DNA of 51,067 nucleotides from Cryobacterium sp. (GTDB taxonomy: Bacteria > Actinomycetota > Actinomycetes > Actinomycetales > Microbacteriaceae): NCBI RefSeq assembly GCF_026786305.1, contig NZ_JAJAYI010000074.1, positions 1-51,067 of the forward strand, read 5' to 3'. The notes below the pieces were generated by a model, which was not told the origin of the DNA, ran no database searches, and was given only the letters and a program-made list of their open reading frames with translations. Of the stretch, positions 36,201 through 43,639 are shown piece after piece (position 1 is the first letter of the stretch; each line of letters begins with the position of its first letter). A program made the position numbers and the translations under genes.

Positions 36201-36846
36201 GGTGCCGAACGTGGATCCAAACATTCCGCTGGCCACCGACGCGTTCACGCGCACCGTGGCAACCGGTCTGGGTACCGCCGACACCGGCGGAGCCTGGACC
36301 ACCACCGGTACGGCATCGAACTACTCGGTGAGCGGGGGCGTCGGCCGTCTCAGGGCCGCCGCCGGAGCCACCGTCAACGCCTATCTCTCCGGCGTGTCCT
36401 TGCTCGACACCGACATGATCGTCACGACGACTCTTCAGCAGGATGCGACCGGATCCGGCACGTACACCTCGCTGATCGGCCGCCGGGTCGGTACGGACGA
36501 CTATCGGGTGCGCATGAAGAACCTGTCAACCGGAGTGGTGCAGCTGCAGCTCATGCGCGGTGCGACCAGCCTGAAAGCCCTGAACATCGCCGGCCTCACG
36601 TACACGACCGGAAGTGCAGTGCAGCTGCGGATGCAGGTCACCGGGTCGGCGCCGACCACGATTCGAGCTAAGGTCTGGGCGCTCGGCACTCCAGAGCCGG
36701 CGGCCTGGCAGATTACGGTAACGGATTCAACCGCCGCTATGCAGACATCCGGTGCCGTCGGTCTGGCCTTCTATCTCGGGTCGACCGCCACGGTGACGCC
36801 CGTCACCGCCACCTTTGACGATCTGATCGTGACGCGAGCCAATTGA
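33238..36846 (+). CDS. Large secreted beta-propeller/FN3/LamG/PKD surface protein, long paralogue
   Basis: A 1202-residue exported modular protein. A long leader with a signal helix ends near 'APLMAQA' (about residue 65). Then come a delta-60-like propeller (about 75-480, with 'MEDCHGDTYSAVP' and 'HVHYCGNMGG'), a fibronectin III domain (about 490-580), a LamG/concanavalin-like domain (about 585-815, 'TVEAWVKTTTTRGGKIIG', 'YNNGQWHHIVASVG'), two PKD domains (about 822-990, 'YAWNFGDGSTATG', 'YSWDFGDGSTGTG') and a beta-rich C-terminal domain (about 1000-1202). The GTG start has AAGGA six bases upstream. LamG and PKD modules commonly bind carbohydrate or mediate contact; no catalytic domain is recognised. 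Confidence 0.85.
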   Translation: MRTLPASRLHDNPPMFSLRDGTHSRAGGARPTRAHWLRALTSMTALVTVLVTVLAGGVTAPLMAQADTSPVDSRTPVTVAADALPTTQINGVVWSQVIIGNTVYAGGEFTKARPAGSAAGVNEVVRNNLLAYNLTPGVLNMSFNPDLNGAVRSLAASADGTRLYAGGFFTTVGGVTRYRLAAFDTASGTLVSSWAPTVNASVKSLASYGDTVYVGGVFTSASGVARNQTAAFDASNGAIRGWTGNPVGGSVNAMAISPDGTKVLIGGSFTSYNNSDTPGYGMAATDSVTGASLPWAVNALIRNGGVNGAITSLTSSADGAFGTGYDYGSGANFEGTFRVNWSDGSLVWMEDCHGDTYSAVPFGNVVYTTGHVHYCGNMGGPVETAPRSYHRTLTFSMAATGTLTPNAVGSYASFTGKPSPSILTFYPEINSGTFTGQGQGPWTITGNGQYLLYGGEFTNVNNKGQQGLVRFASTAIAPNKEGPRVANAAFAASAFVPTVDSLSAGTARIGWKAAFDRDNERLTYEVLRDGVSVGTVAGLSTDWSRPPMGFTDTGLTPGQSYAYRVRVRDSFGNVRTGNPTSVTAAGSGEYNAYAKTVQSDSPTSYWPLGEPGGTTAYDWAAASNETTGTGVTRNVAGALAADSGTASQFSGTTAGTAASSAFETPRDAFTVEAWVKTTTTRGGKIIGLGSAVTGASAAYDRHVYMDNAGRLWFGVKPGVLRTVNTTASYNNGQWHHIVASVGANGMSLYVDGVLAAQRTDTTTAAPIQGYWRIGGDNLSGWTNRPASDYIAADIDEVAVYNTALSASAIARHNSIGRSGPLANVPPTASFSSAITYRGLSVDAAGSADSDGTITSYAWNFGDGSTATGATTTHSYAAAGSYLVTLTVTDNAGASTVTSRTVDATDPPANVAPTAAFSYQVTPLAIATDASASTDSDGTITGYSWDFGDGSTGTGVGASHTYASPGSYNVILTVTDNSTATAQTTQTVVVPNVDPNIPLATDAFTRTVATGLGTADTGGAWTTTGTASNYSVSGGVGRLRAAAGATVNAYLSGVSLLDTDMIVTTTLQQDATGSGTYTSLIGRRVGTDDYRVRMKNLSTGVVQLQLMRGATSLKALNIAGLTYTTGSAVQLRMQVTGSAPTTIRAKVWALGTPEPAAWQITVTDSTAAMQTSGAVGLAFYLGSTATVTPVTATFDDLIVTRAN

Positions 36847-36924
36847 TTCCGGCCTCGTTCACGAGCGCACCGTTTCGTTTCTGCAGGATCTGCACCGATC
36901 GCACCATTACAGAAGGGGTTGGTC

Positions 36925-37899
36925 ATGTCACGTGTCAACCGATCCACCACTGACCAGTGCGTCGTGATTGCCGTGCTGACCTATCGTCGCCCGTCCGACC
37001 TCGAAAAGCTCTTGCCGGCGCTGCTCGACCAGGCCGACATGGTGCTCGCGCCGGTGGAGATCGTCGTCATCGACAACGATCCCGACGCCGGAGCTCGCGC
37101 CCTAGTGGCCGAGACCAGCTGGTTGGAGGCGGCGGAGCCCGCATCGACTCGTCGGGCGTCCATCCGCTACGTGCACGAACCGACCCCCGGTATCGCCTCG
37201 GCGCGCAACCGTGCGCTGCAGGAAGGCCGCGACGCCGACCTCCTCATCTTCATCGACGACGACGAACGGCCCAGCAGCCACTGGCTCGTGCAACTGCTCG
37301 ACACCTATTCGACTTACCGGCCCGCAGCCGTCGTTGGCCCGGTGCTCTCGCAGTTCGACACCGAACCCGACCAGTGGATTCGGGCCGGCGGCTTCTTCGA
37401 GCGCCGACGGTTCACCACCGGCACGCCGGTCTCGCTCGCCGCAACAAACAATCTGCTGCTCGACCTTGCCCAGGTGCGTCGATTGGGGCTGAGCTTTGAC
37501 GAACGGTTCGGGCTCTCCGGCGGGTCGGATTCGCTGTTTACCCGGCAGCTGCACCAACGCGGCGGGCAGATGATTTGGTGCGACGAAGCCATCGTCATCG
37601 ATGTGGTGCCGGTGGACCGCCTCACCCGAGAATGGGTGCTGCAACGGGCGTTTCGCATGGGCAACACCTGGAGTCGCATTAATCTCGACGAAACCGAAAA
37701 CGGCAGGCGCATCCTCGTGCGCTTGAACCTGCAAGCGCGCGGTGTCGCACGAGTCTGCGGCGGGATCGTGCGCTACCTCGCCGGATCGGTCGTCGGCCAG
37801 GTGCCGTTGCGTGCCCGCGGCCTGCGTACGGCCGCCCGCGGCGCGGGCATGCTGGCCGGTTCGGTGGGGTCGGTGTACCACGAGTACAAGCGTGGCTAG
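36925..37899 (+). CDS. Family 2 glycosyltransferase
   Basis: A 324-residue GT-A transferase. 'VIAVLTYRRPSDLEKLLPAL' and 'PVEIVVIDNDPDAG' form the nucleotide-sugar site, 'LLIFIDDDERPSSHWLVQ' carries the Asp triad for metal binding, and 'GLSGGSDSLFTRQLHQRGG' is the acceptor-side motif. The ATG at 36925 lies six bases after a strong AGAAGGGG site; an upstream TTG is in frame but poorly placed. Its 3' end overlaps the next glycosyltransferase gene by eight bases. It probably adds one sugar of the EPS repeat. Confidence 0.88.
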   Translation: MSRVNRSTTDQCVVIAVLTYRRPSDLEKLLPALLDQADMVLAPVEIVVIDNDPDAGARALVAETSWLEAAEPASTRRASIRYVHEPTPGIASARNRALQEGRDADLLIFIDDDERPSSHWLVQLLDTYSTYRPAAVVGPVLSQFDTEPDQWIRAGGFFERRRFTTGTPVSLAATNNLLLDLAQVRRLGLSFDERFGLSGGSDSLFTRQLHQRGGQMIWCDEAIVIDVVPVDRLTREWVLQRAFRMGNTWSRINLDETENGRRILVRLNLQARGVARVCGGIVRYLAGSVVGQVPLRARGLRTAARGAGMLAGSVGSVYHEYKRG

Positions 37900-38971
37900 C
37901 AGCCGCATTCGGACCGACCGGGCACGGCTGTACCGCACCCTGCGCAGCGCCCACCTCGAACGAGCGCATGAACTGCCGCCGGCCGTCATTCTGTTCCGTA
38001 TTAAAAGGTATGACTTTCACGAGGAGCTCGCCCGGGGCCTCGTTGTCGTGCAGGCTCACCCGCTGCGCGCTGCCTGGCTTCTGGCTCGTTCCCCGGTCAC
38101 GACGCTCGAAATTGGCGAACCGCTCATGCTCTCGAGCGTGTGGGCCAGCGCGTTGGCGATCAGCGCCCTCCGACTCCGGGCCCTGCTCGGCGGTCGCCGA
38201 GCGATCATCGAGAGTTACGCGCTGGAAAACGCCGACCCGTTCGAACGCGAGCTCGGCGCACGGGCACGACTGCGCCGTGGCCTCAACGGAGTCGCCGCCC
38301 GCTTTGTCTGGCGGCAGACCGACCGCATCGTTTTCGGAACGGATGCTTCCCGGGTCACCTACCGCACAGCCCTGCCCGAACCCACCCGGGATGCCATCTC
38401 TGCCGTTATTCCGGCCTTGCCGGCCCGGTGCACCTGCACGCCTGACGGTGACGTCGATGGCAGCCGGGTCGTGGTTCTCGGGGCGTTCGCCCCCCGCAAG
38501 GGGCTGCCGAACATTCTCGCAGCATGGCCGCTCGTGACCGCGGCGCTTCCCCAGGCACGGCTCACCCTCATCGGCAAGGGCGCCCTGGAAAATCGGGCGC
38601 GGCAGGCCGTCGCGGGGGACCCGACGATCGAGCTGCTGATCGACCCGCCGCGCGGCGAGATTCATCGCCAGTTGCGGCGCGCCCGCGTGCTGACCTTACC
38701 CAGCCAGCCGACCGCCACCTGGCGCGAACAGGTCGGCCTGCCGATTGTCGAGGGACTCGCGCACGGCTGCCACATCGTGACCACGACCGAAACCGGGCTT
38801 GCGACCTGGCTTACTGAGCACGGCCACGACGTGGTCGCGCCGGGTTGCACCCCGCAGCAGCTGGCAGATGCCGTGGTGCACGCACTGCAGGCCCCCCGCC
38901 CCGCCGCCGACGATCTGCCGGCCGTTGACGGTCGCCTCGCTGCCGACGCCTGGCTGTTCGCCGGCGCTTGA
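37892..38971 (+). CDS. GT-B glycosyltransferase
   Basis: A 359-residue transferase. The donor-binding half shows 'SRVVVLGAFAPRKGLPNIL', 'ARLTLIGKGALE' and 'LPIVEGLAHGCHIVTTTETG', the usual GT4 order. The frame is open from 37742, but the translated 5' section overlaps the preceding gene and is Cys/Arg-rich; the GTG at 37892, which overlaps the previous stop by eight bases, is the likely start. The N-terminal half is less typical. It ends the plus-strand pair and converges on the minus-strand genes from 38998. Confidence 0.8.
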   Translation: MASSRIRTDRARLYRTLRSAHLERAHELPPAVILFRIKRYDFHEELARGLVVVQAHPLRAAWLLARSPVTTLEIGEPLMLSSVWASALAISALRLRALLGGRRAIIESYALENADPFERELGARARLRRGLNGVAARFVWRQTDRIVFGTDASRVTYRTALPEPTRDAISAVIPALPARCTCTPDGDVDGSRVVVLGAFAPRKGLPNILAAWPLVTAALPQARLTLIGKGALENRARQAVAGDPTIELLIDPPRGEIHRQLRRARVLTLPSQPTATWREQVGLPIVEGLAHGCHIVTTTETGLATWLTEHGHDVVAPGCTPQQLADAVVHALQAPRPAADDLPAVDGRLAADAWLFAGA

Positions 38972-38997
38972 GCCAGGGGCCCGACTATCGGGTGCGG

Positions 38998-40020
38998 TCA
39001 GCGTGAGCGCAGAGCCTGAACGGCTCGGCCATACGCTTCAACGTGGTCGGCTGCCCCGACGGTCCAGCGGCGCTGCGAGAGGGCGGGTGCACGCGTGCTG
39101 CGCGGCCGCCGGGCACCCGCGATGGCATCGGCCAGAACCCGAGCCGACAGCGGTACGGAATAGGTGAGCACCCACTCGGCACCGACCTCCTCAGCCAGTG
39201 CGTTGGTCACCGCGTTCCGGGGTACCAATACCGGCCGGTCGAGCGAGAGTGCCAGCAGGGCGGCGCCGGAGTTGTGCATATCGGCATACGGCAATACCAC
39301 CAGTTCGGCGGCACCGATGGCGTCGGCCAGCTCGGCATCGCTCGCGTGGCGCAGCACGAACTCGATGCGTGGGTCGCCGGCCGCGGCGAGCTGCAGGCGC
39401 TGGGCCAGCTCGCTCGATTGGGGAGACCCCACGATGCGCAGGGTCGGCGTGACGGCCGACGTGGAGTCGCCAGGAGCGCCGGCGCCGAGCTGGCGAAAAG
39501 TATCGATGAGGACGTCTACGCCCTTATACGGGCGAATGAGCCCGAAGTAGAGCAGTCGACCCGGCACTGGAGCGCCTGGCGTCTGGGCCGAGTACCAGTC
39601 CCGGTAATCGCCATGCGGAATTGTGCGCTCCAACGCGCCCGCCGGCACCGGGGTGAAGGGGTTGAGCCGAATCCACAGTGTGGTGCGTTGGTCGAAGCGT
39701 CGGAGCAACCGTTGATCGCGCCGGGGCGCTGATTCGTGGCTGCGCACGTTGTGCACGGTGCGCACAACCGCGGTACGACGCAGCCGCAGCCGCGCCAAGA
39801 ACAGGCGGAACAGCATCCGTCTGGCTCGTGCCCGCACCGGCGTACGACCCTGCAACAGAATCTCGGGCCAGTGCACGTGGAACACGTCGTACCGGGCCGT
39901 GAGCGCACGGCGCCAGGTGAAGCCGAGCACCTCCACGTGCGGGCCCAGTGACCGGCTCAATTGCAGCAGGTAGGGGTTCGTCGTAACGCGGCCCTCCGGA
40001 AACGACTGGAGGACCCGCAC
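38998..40020 (-). CDS. GT-B glycosyltransferase
   Basis: A 340-residue transferase starting at GTG, which shares one base with the stop of the upstream kinase gene (TAGTG). 'YDVFHVHWPEILLQG' in the N-terminal half and 'GRLLYFGLIRPYKGVDVLID' plus 'ELVVLPYADMHNSGAALLAL' in the donor half fit a group of exopolysaccharide glycosyltransferases with a His-Trp-Pro motif. It is the last gene of the minus-strand run from the initiating sugar transferase, so it probably acts late in repeat-unit assembly. Confidence 0.85.
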   Translation of the reverse strand: MRVLQSFPEGRVTTNPYLLQLSRSLGPHVEVLGFTWRRALTARYDVFHVHWPEILLQGRTPVRARARRMLFRLFLARLRLRRTAVVRTVHNVRSHESAPRRDQRLLRRFDQRTTLWIRLNPFTPVPAGALERTIPHGDYRDWYSAQTPGAPVPGRLLYFGLIRPYKGVDVLIDTFRQLGAGAPGDSTSAVTPTLRIVGSPQSSELAQRLQLAAAGDPRIEFVLRHASDAELADAIGAAELVVLPYADMHNSGAALLALSLDRPVLVPRNAVTNALAEEVGAEWVLTYSVPLSARVLADAIAGARRPRSTRAPALSQRRWTVGAADHVEAYGRAVQALRSR

Positions 40021-41486
40021 TACGACGACCGCGTCGATTCCGACGTGCGGGAGCTGCGGCGGCCCGTCTCATCAAAGGTGGTGCGAGGTGTCCTCGTGGC
40101 CGTGACCCGGTTGGCCGTACCCGGAGTCAGTGGGGCGACGCCGGTTACCGGAGCGAGCGGCCCGTAGTACACCTCGGCGCGGCGTTCACGCACCTGGTTG
40201 AGCACGATGCCGAGGATGCGGGCATTGACCGCTTCGAGTGATTCCAGAGTGGTCGCCAACTGTTGGCGGGTGGTCGACTTGTAGCGGGCCACAACGATGG
40301 CGCCGTCGGTGAGGTGCGATAGGCCGAGGGCATCCGTGGCCGGCAGCAGGGGCGGCGAATCAACGACGATGAAGTCGTAGTCCAGCAGCAGGCGTTGCAT
40401 CAGGGTCTTCATCGCCGCCGAACCGAGCAACTGCCCGGGGTTGGGCGGTACGGCGCCGGACGGCAGCACGTCGAGCCCGTCCGACCAGCGCACGATGGCA
40501 TCGTCGGGCCCGACATCGCCGAGCAACACGGTGGTGAGGCCCACGTCGCCTTCGAGGTCGCACAGCTCGGCGATCGACGGGCGCCGCAGGTCGGCATCGA
40601 TCAGCAGCACCCGCAAGGACCGTTCCGCCATGGCGAGGGCCAGGTTGATCGCGGTCGTCGACTTGCCGTCGCGCGTGACCGCCGATGTGACCACGGTGCT
40701 GCGCGGGGGGCTGTCCACGTCGATGAACTCCAGGTTGGCCCGCACCCTGCGGTAGGCCTCGGCTAGAGCGCTGTGCGGCATCACCCGCATCACCAGGCCG
40801 GCCGGGTCGGTGCGCTTCTTGCGACCGACAATCCCGAGCAGGGGATCGGACGAGACCCGGTCGAGGTCTTTTTCCGTGCTCACGCGGGTGTCGAGCACCT
40901 CGCGGGCCAGGGCGTAGAGGACGCCGAGAACGAGCCCGAGCAACAATCCGGTGATGATGATGAGCTGTGTGTTCGGTGCAAACGGGCTACCGGGGAGCTG
41001 CGCGGGAGAAACCGTTTTGACCGTAATCGACGGCAGTTTGTCGGGTCCCTTCGGCGCCAGATTCTCCACCGTGGTGGCGAGGGAACTAGAGACGGCATCG
41101 GATAGGGCCACGGCCTGCTCCGCAGATCGGCTGGTGACGGTGATGTTGATGAACACGGTGTTGATGGGAGTAACCGCGGTGACGCGGGAAGCGAGGGCCT
41201 GGGCGGAAATGTTCAATCCGAGCTGGCTGATCACCGGCTCCAGAACGGTCGGCGTCGTGGCGAGTTGCGCGTACGACTGCACGAGGTTTTGCGTGAACGT
41301 TGACGTTTGCAGAAGCTCGCTGGTGGTCTCACCCCGGTCGCTCGTGACGAAGACGCTGTTGGTAGCCTGGTACTGCGCGGGGAGGGTGGCCGCATAACCC
41401 CACGCCACCGCACCGCCGAGAAGGCCCACGATGACGATGAGCAGCCACCGTCTCGTGATGGTTCTCAAATAGTCGATTGGTTCCAC
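40020..41486 (-). CDS. Chain-length determinant / bacterial tyrosine kinase fusion (Wzc-like)
   Basis: A 488-residue protein with a Wzz domain bounded by two membrane helices ('LLIVIVGLLGGAVAWGYA' near residue 15 and 'TQLIIITGLLLGLVLGVLYA' near 175) and a cytoplasmic BY-kinase domain: Walker A 'SAVTRDGKSTTAINLALAMA', Walker A' 'VLLIDADLRRPS' and Walker B 'FIVVDSPPLLP'. Such proteins control length and export of surface polysaccharides. The C-terminal tail is Arg/Thr/Ser-rich with only one Tyr pair ('EVYYGP'), unlike the Tyr clusters of many Wzc proteins. The start is GTG with GGAG six bases upstream. Confidence 0.92.
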   Translation of the reverse strand: MEPIDYLRTITRRWLLIVIVGLLGGAVAWGYAATLPAQYQATNSVFVTSDRGETTSELLQTSTFTQNLVQSYAQLATTPTVLEPVISQLGLNISAQALASRVTAVTPINTVFINITVTSRSAEQAVALSDAVSSSLATTVENLAPKGPDKLPSITVKTVSPAQLPGSPFAPNTQLIIITGLLLGLVLGVLYALAREVLDTRVSTEKDLDRVSSDPLLGIVGRKKRTDPAGLVMRVMPHSALAEAYRRVRANLEFIDVDSPPRSTVVTSAVTRDGKSTTAINLALAMAERSLRVLLIDADLRRPSIAELCDLEGDVGLTTVLLGDVGPDDAIVRWSDGLDVLPSGAVPPNPGQLLGSAAMKTLMQRLLLDYDFIVVDSPPLLPATDALGLSHLTDGAIVVARYKSTTRQQLATTLESLEAVNARILGIVLNQVRERRAEVYYGPLAPVTGVAPLTPGTANRVTATRTPRTTFDETGRRSSRTSESTRSS

Positions 41487-41561
41487 AGCTATCTCCGTCC
41501 GGTTGGCCCCACACTACAATCACGTTGACTAATACTCACCTCTGAACGCACGAGAGAGCAT

Positions 41562-41573
41562 CCCCAGAAGGGG
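41562..41573. promoter_or_regulatory. C4/G4 inverted repeat upstream of the kinase gene
   Basis: CCCC (41562-41565), AGAA, GGGG (41570-41573) lies in the 128-base gap between the CDP-alcohol phosphotransferase stop and the Wzc-like start. It may be a small hairpin ending the upstream gene or one of the G/C-tract elements of the locus. Confidence 0.35.
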
Positions 41574-41614
41574 TTACACGGCAGGCTCACGCGCTGAGAA
41601 CAGCGAATGCCGGG

Positions 41615-42388
41615 CTACGGTCGGGCCACTCCGGCGCGACCCAGCGCGGTCATGTCCCGAAACCATTTGCCGAGCGCGAGCGCGAGATAAAGCGCATTGG
41701 CGACGAAGAGCAGGGCGTACAGGCCGAGGAAGGCCAGCGGAGCCCCGAGCAGCACGAAGGCCAGGCAGAGCACGCCGTAGTCGGTTGGCACACCGAGAAG
41801 GGACCGCACTACGGTGCGGGGGGCCGCGGAGAGCGGCGCTGAGGGCGCATGTTTGGCCTTGAGCAGGTCATTCAGAATCATTGCAAAGAATGACACTGCG
41901 GCCACGGCCGTGAACCCTATCGGCACGAGCAGCCAGGCCGAATTCGATAGCGGAAAGTGCGAGAACATCGTGATGAGCACCGCCAGGTGCAAAGTGGAGA
42001 TCTTGATGGAGTCAACGACATGATCGAGCCATTCACCCGAGGGCGACCCACCACCGCGCAATCGCGCGACCTGGCCGTCGGCCGAGTCGAAGGCATACCC
42101 GGTGGCGAGCAACAGCCACACGACGATTCCGAGCCACCAACTCGGCTCACCGATCGCGAGCAGGCCGATGGCGCAGAAGGTGAAGCCAGCGCTGATCGCT
42201 GTGACGTTGTTCGGGGTCAGGCCCAGACGGAATGCGCCGGCCGCGAGGTACCGGCCAACCCGGCGGTTCACGTAGACGGAATACGCCGGCGCCCCACGGG
42301 CAGCGGTCTTTTGCGCGGAGGACAATCGGCGCACGGTGTCGAAGTAGGTTTCGGTCACCCTCGTGGCCTGAGCTGGAGAGCTGGTCAT
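41615..42388 (-). CDS. CDP-alcohol phosphatidyltransferase family protein
   Basis: A 257-residue membrane enzyme. The family signature DxxDGxxAR-x8-GxxxDxxxD is complete ('DSADGQVARLRGG' continuing to 'GEWLDHVVD'), and about six hydrophobic helices are visible. Such enzymes move a phospho-alcohol from CDP-alcohol to an acceptor hydroxyl, normally in phospholipid synthesis. The ATG at 42388 overlaps the upstream glycosyltransferase stop (ATGA), binding it to the polysaccharide operon, which is unusual for phospholipid enzymes. It may decorate the polymer or its lipid carrier; the alcohol is unknown. An in-frame upstream extension to 42709 is an overlap artefact. Confidence 0.88.
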   Translation of the reverse strand: MTSSPAQATRVTETYFDTVRRLSSAQKTAARGAPAYSVYVNRRVGRYLAAGAFRLGLTPNNVTAISAGFTFCAIGLLAIGEPSWWLGIVVWLLLATGYAFDSADGQVARLRGGGSPSGEWLDHVVDSIKISTLHLAVLITMFSHFPLSNSAWLLVPIGFTAVAAVSFFAMILNDLLKAKHAPSAPLSAAPRTVVRSLLGVPTDYGVLCLAFVLLGAPLAFLGLYALLFVANALYLALALGKWFRDMTALGRAGVARP

Positions 42389-43638
42389 AATGTGATCCCC
42401 CTGGTCGGTGCGGTTGACGGTTGTGGGCTCATGCTGTCGGAAAGGCTCCAGGCCGAGACTCCGGCGCGGCCGTTGCTTTGGCGGCGGGTGCTGTAGCCCA
42501 CGGCCACGCGCCGGGCGAGTTGTTCGTAGCTGGCCGTGACGCTGTCCCAGTTGTAGAGCTGCTCGGCGCGCTGTTGCAGTGCCGCCGCAACCTCCGCGAC
42601 TCGCTCGGGGCTGACCTCGGCGTCTTCGATCAGGGCGCTGAGGGAGTCCGCCCGCGAGAAGTAGGCACCATTGGCGCCGAGTACCTCGCGATTGAAGACG
42701 ACGTCCCACGCGATGACTTTGGTGCCGGCACCCATCGCCCGCAAGAGGGACGGGTTGGTGCCGCCGACCGAATGACCATGCAGGTAGGTGCTGGCGTGCG
42801 TGTAGAGCTGGTCGAGCTGGTCCTGGTCCCAGACGCTGCCGAGCATGTGAATGCGGGAATCGGATGCGGCCAGGTCGCTGATGCGGGTGGTGTGATCGGC
42901 CGCATACGGTGCCGAGCCGACGACGACGAGAGGCAGCAGCGCGCCGCTTGCGCGGTATCCCTCGACGATGACGTCGACGTGGTTCTCTGGCTCGAAACGG
43001 GCGACGACGAGGTGGTAGCCGCCGGGGCGGAGTCCGAGTTCAAAGAGTCGATCGGTCGGGGTGTCGTGCAAAATTCGGGTGCCGTACGAGATCAGCTCCG
43101 TCGGAATGGAAAACTCGTCCCGGTAGTAGTCGACGATTCCCTGAGCATCGGCGATGAGGGCATCCGCTTCACGTACCGAGACTTCCTCGGCCCAGCGATA
43201 GTATCGCCGACCGGCGCCGCCCCATTTATCGCGCTTCCATTCGAGCCCATCGACGTGCACGACACTGGGAATTCCGCGCAGCCGCAACAAGGGAACGAAG
43301 GGGGCGTTGGCGGCGTTGAACACGAAAGCGACATCGGCCGGGCGATGCAGGGTCGCGTGAAGCACCGACAGCCCGGTGTGGCTCAAGGTCTCGAGGATCT
43401 TGTGGCGCAGCGCCGGCAGTTCAACGAGCTTCATGCCGAGGTATTCTTTTGGCACCGGCTGGGCCGTGCGGCGACAGTAGACGGTCACGTCGTGGCCGCG
43501 GTCGACGAGTCGTCGACCGATCTCCTCGATGGCAGTTTCAAAGCCACCATAGGCTGCGGGTACTCCGCGGGTACCGATCATTGCGATACTCAGACGCCGG
43601 TGTCTGGTCGGCGCCGTGCGTTCGGTCCCCGCGGTCAT
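42385..43638 (-). CDS. Glycosyltransferase with DUF1972 N-terminal domain
   Basis: A 417-residue GT-B transferase. 'SIAMIGTRGVPAAYGGFETA' is the diagnostic start of DUF1972-type enzymes, which include rhamnosyltransferases of capsule pathways. The donor domain has 'YHLVVARFEPENHVDVIVEG' and 'HGHSVGGTNPSLLRAMGAG'. The chosen start MTAGTER is just after the stop of the sugar-transferase gene; an ATG at 43653 would overlap that gene by 14 bases. It is the second gene of the minus-strand operon and so a good candidate for the second sugar addition. Confidence 0.9.
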   Translation of the reverse strand: MTAGTERTAPTRHRRLSIAMIGTRGVPAAYGGFETAIEEIGRRLVDRGHDVTVYCRRTAQPVPKEYLGMKLVELPALRHKILETLSHTGLSVLHATLHRPADVAFVFNAANAPFVPLLRLRGIPSVVHVDGLEWKRDKWGGAGRRYYRWAEEVSVREADALIADAQGIVDYYRDEFSIPTELISYGTRILHDTPTDRLFELGLRPGGYHLVVARFEPENHVDVIVEGYRASGALLPLVVVGSAPYAADHTTRISDLAASDSRIHMLGSVWDQDQLDQLYTHASTYLHGHSVGGTNPSLLRAMGAGTKVIAWDVVFNREVLGANGAYFSRADSLSALIEDAEVSPERVAEVAAALQQRAEQLYNWDSVTASYEQLARRVAVGYSTRRQSNGRAGVSAWSLSDSMSPQPSTAPTRGITL

Positions 43639-43639
43639 G

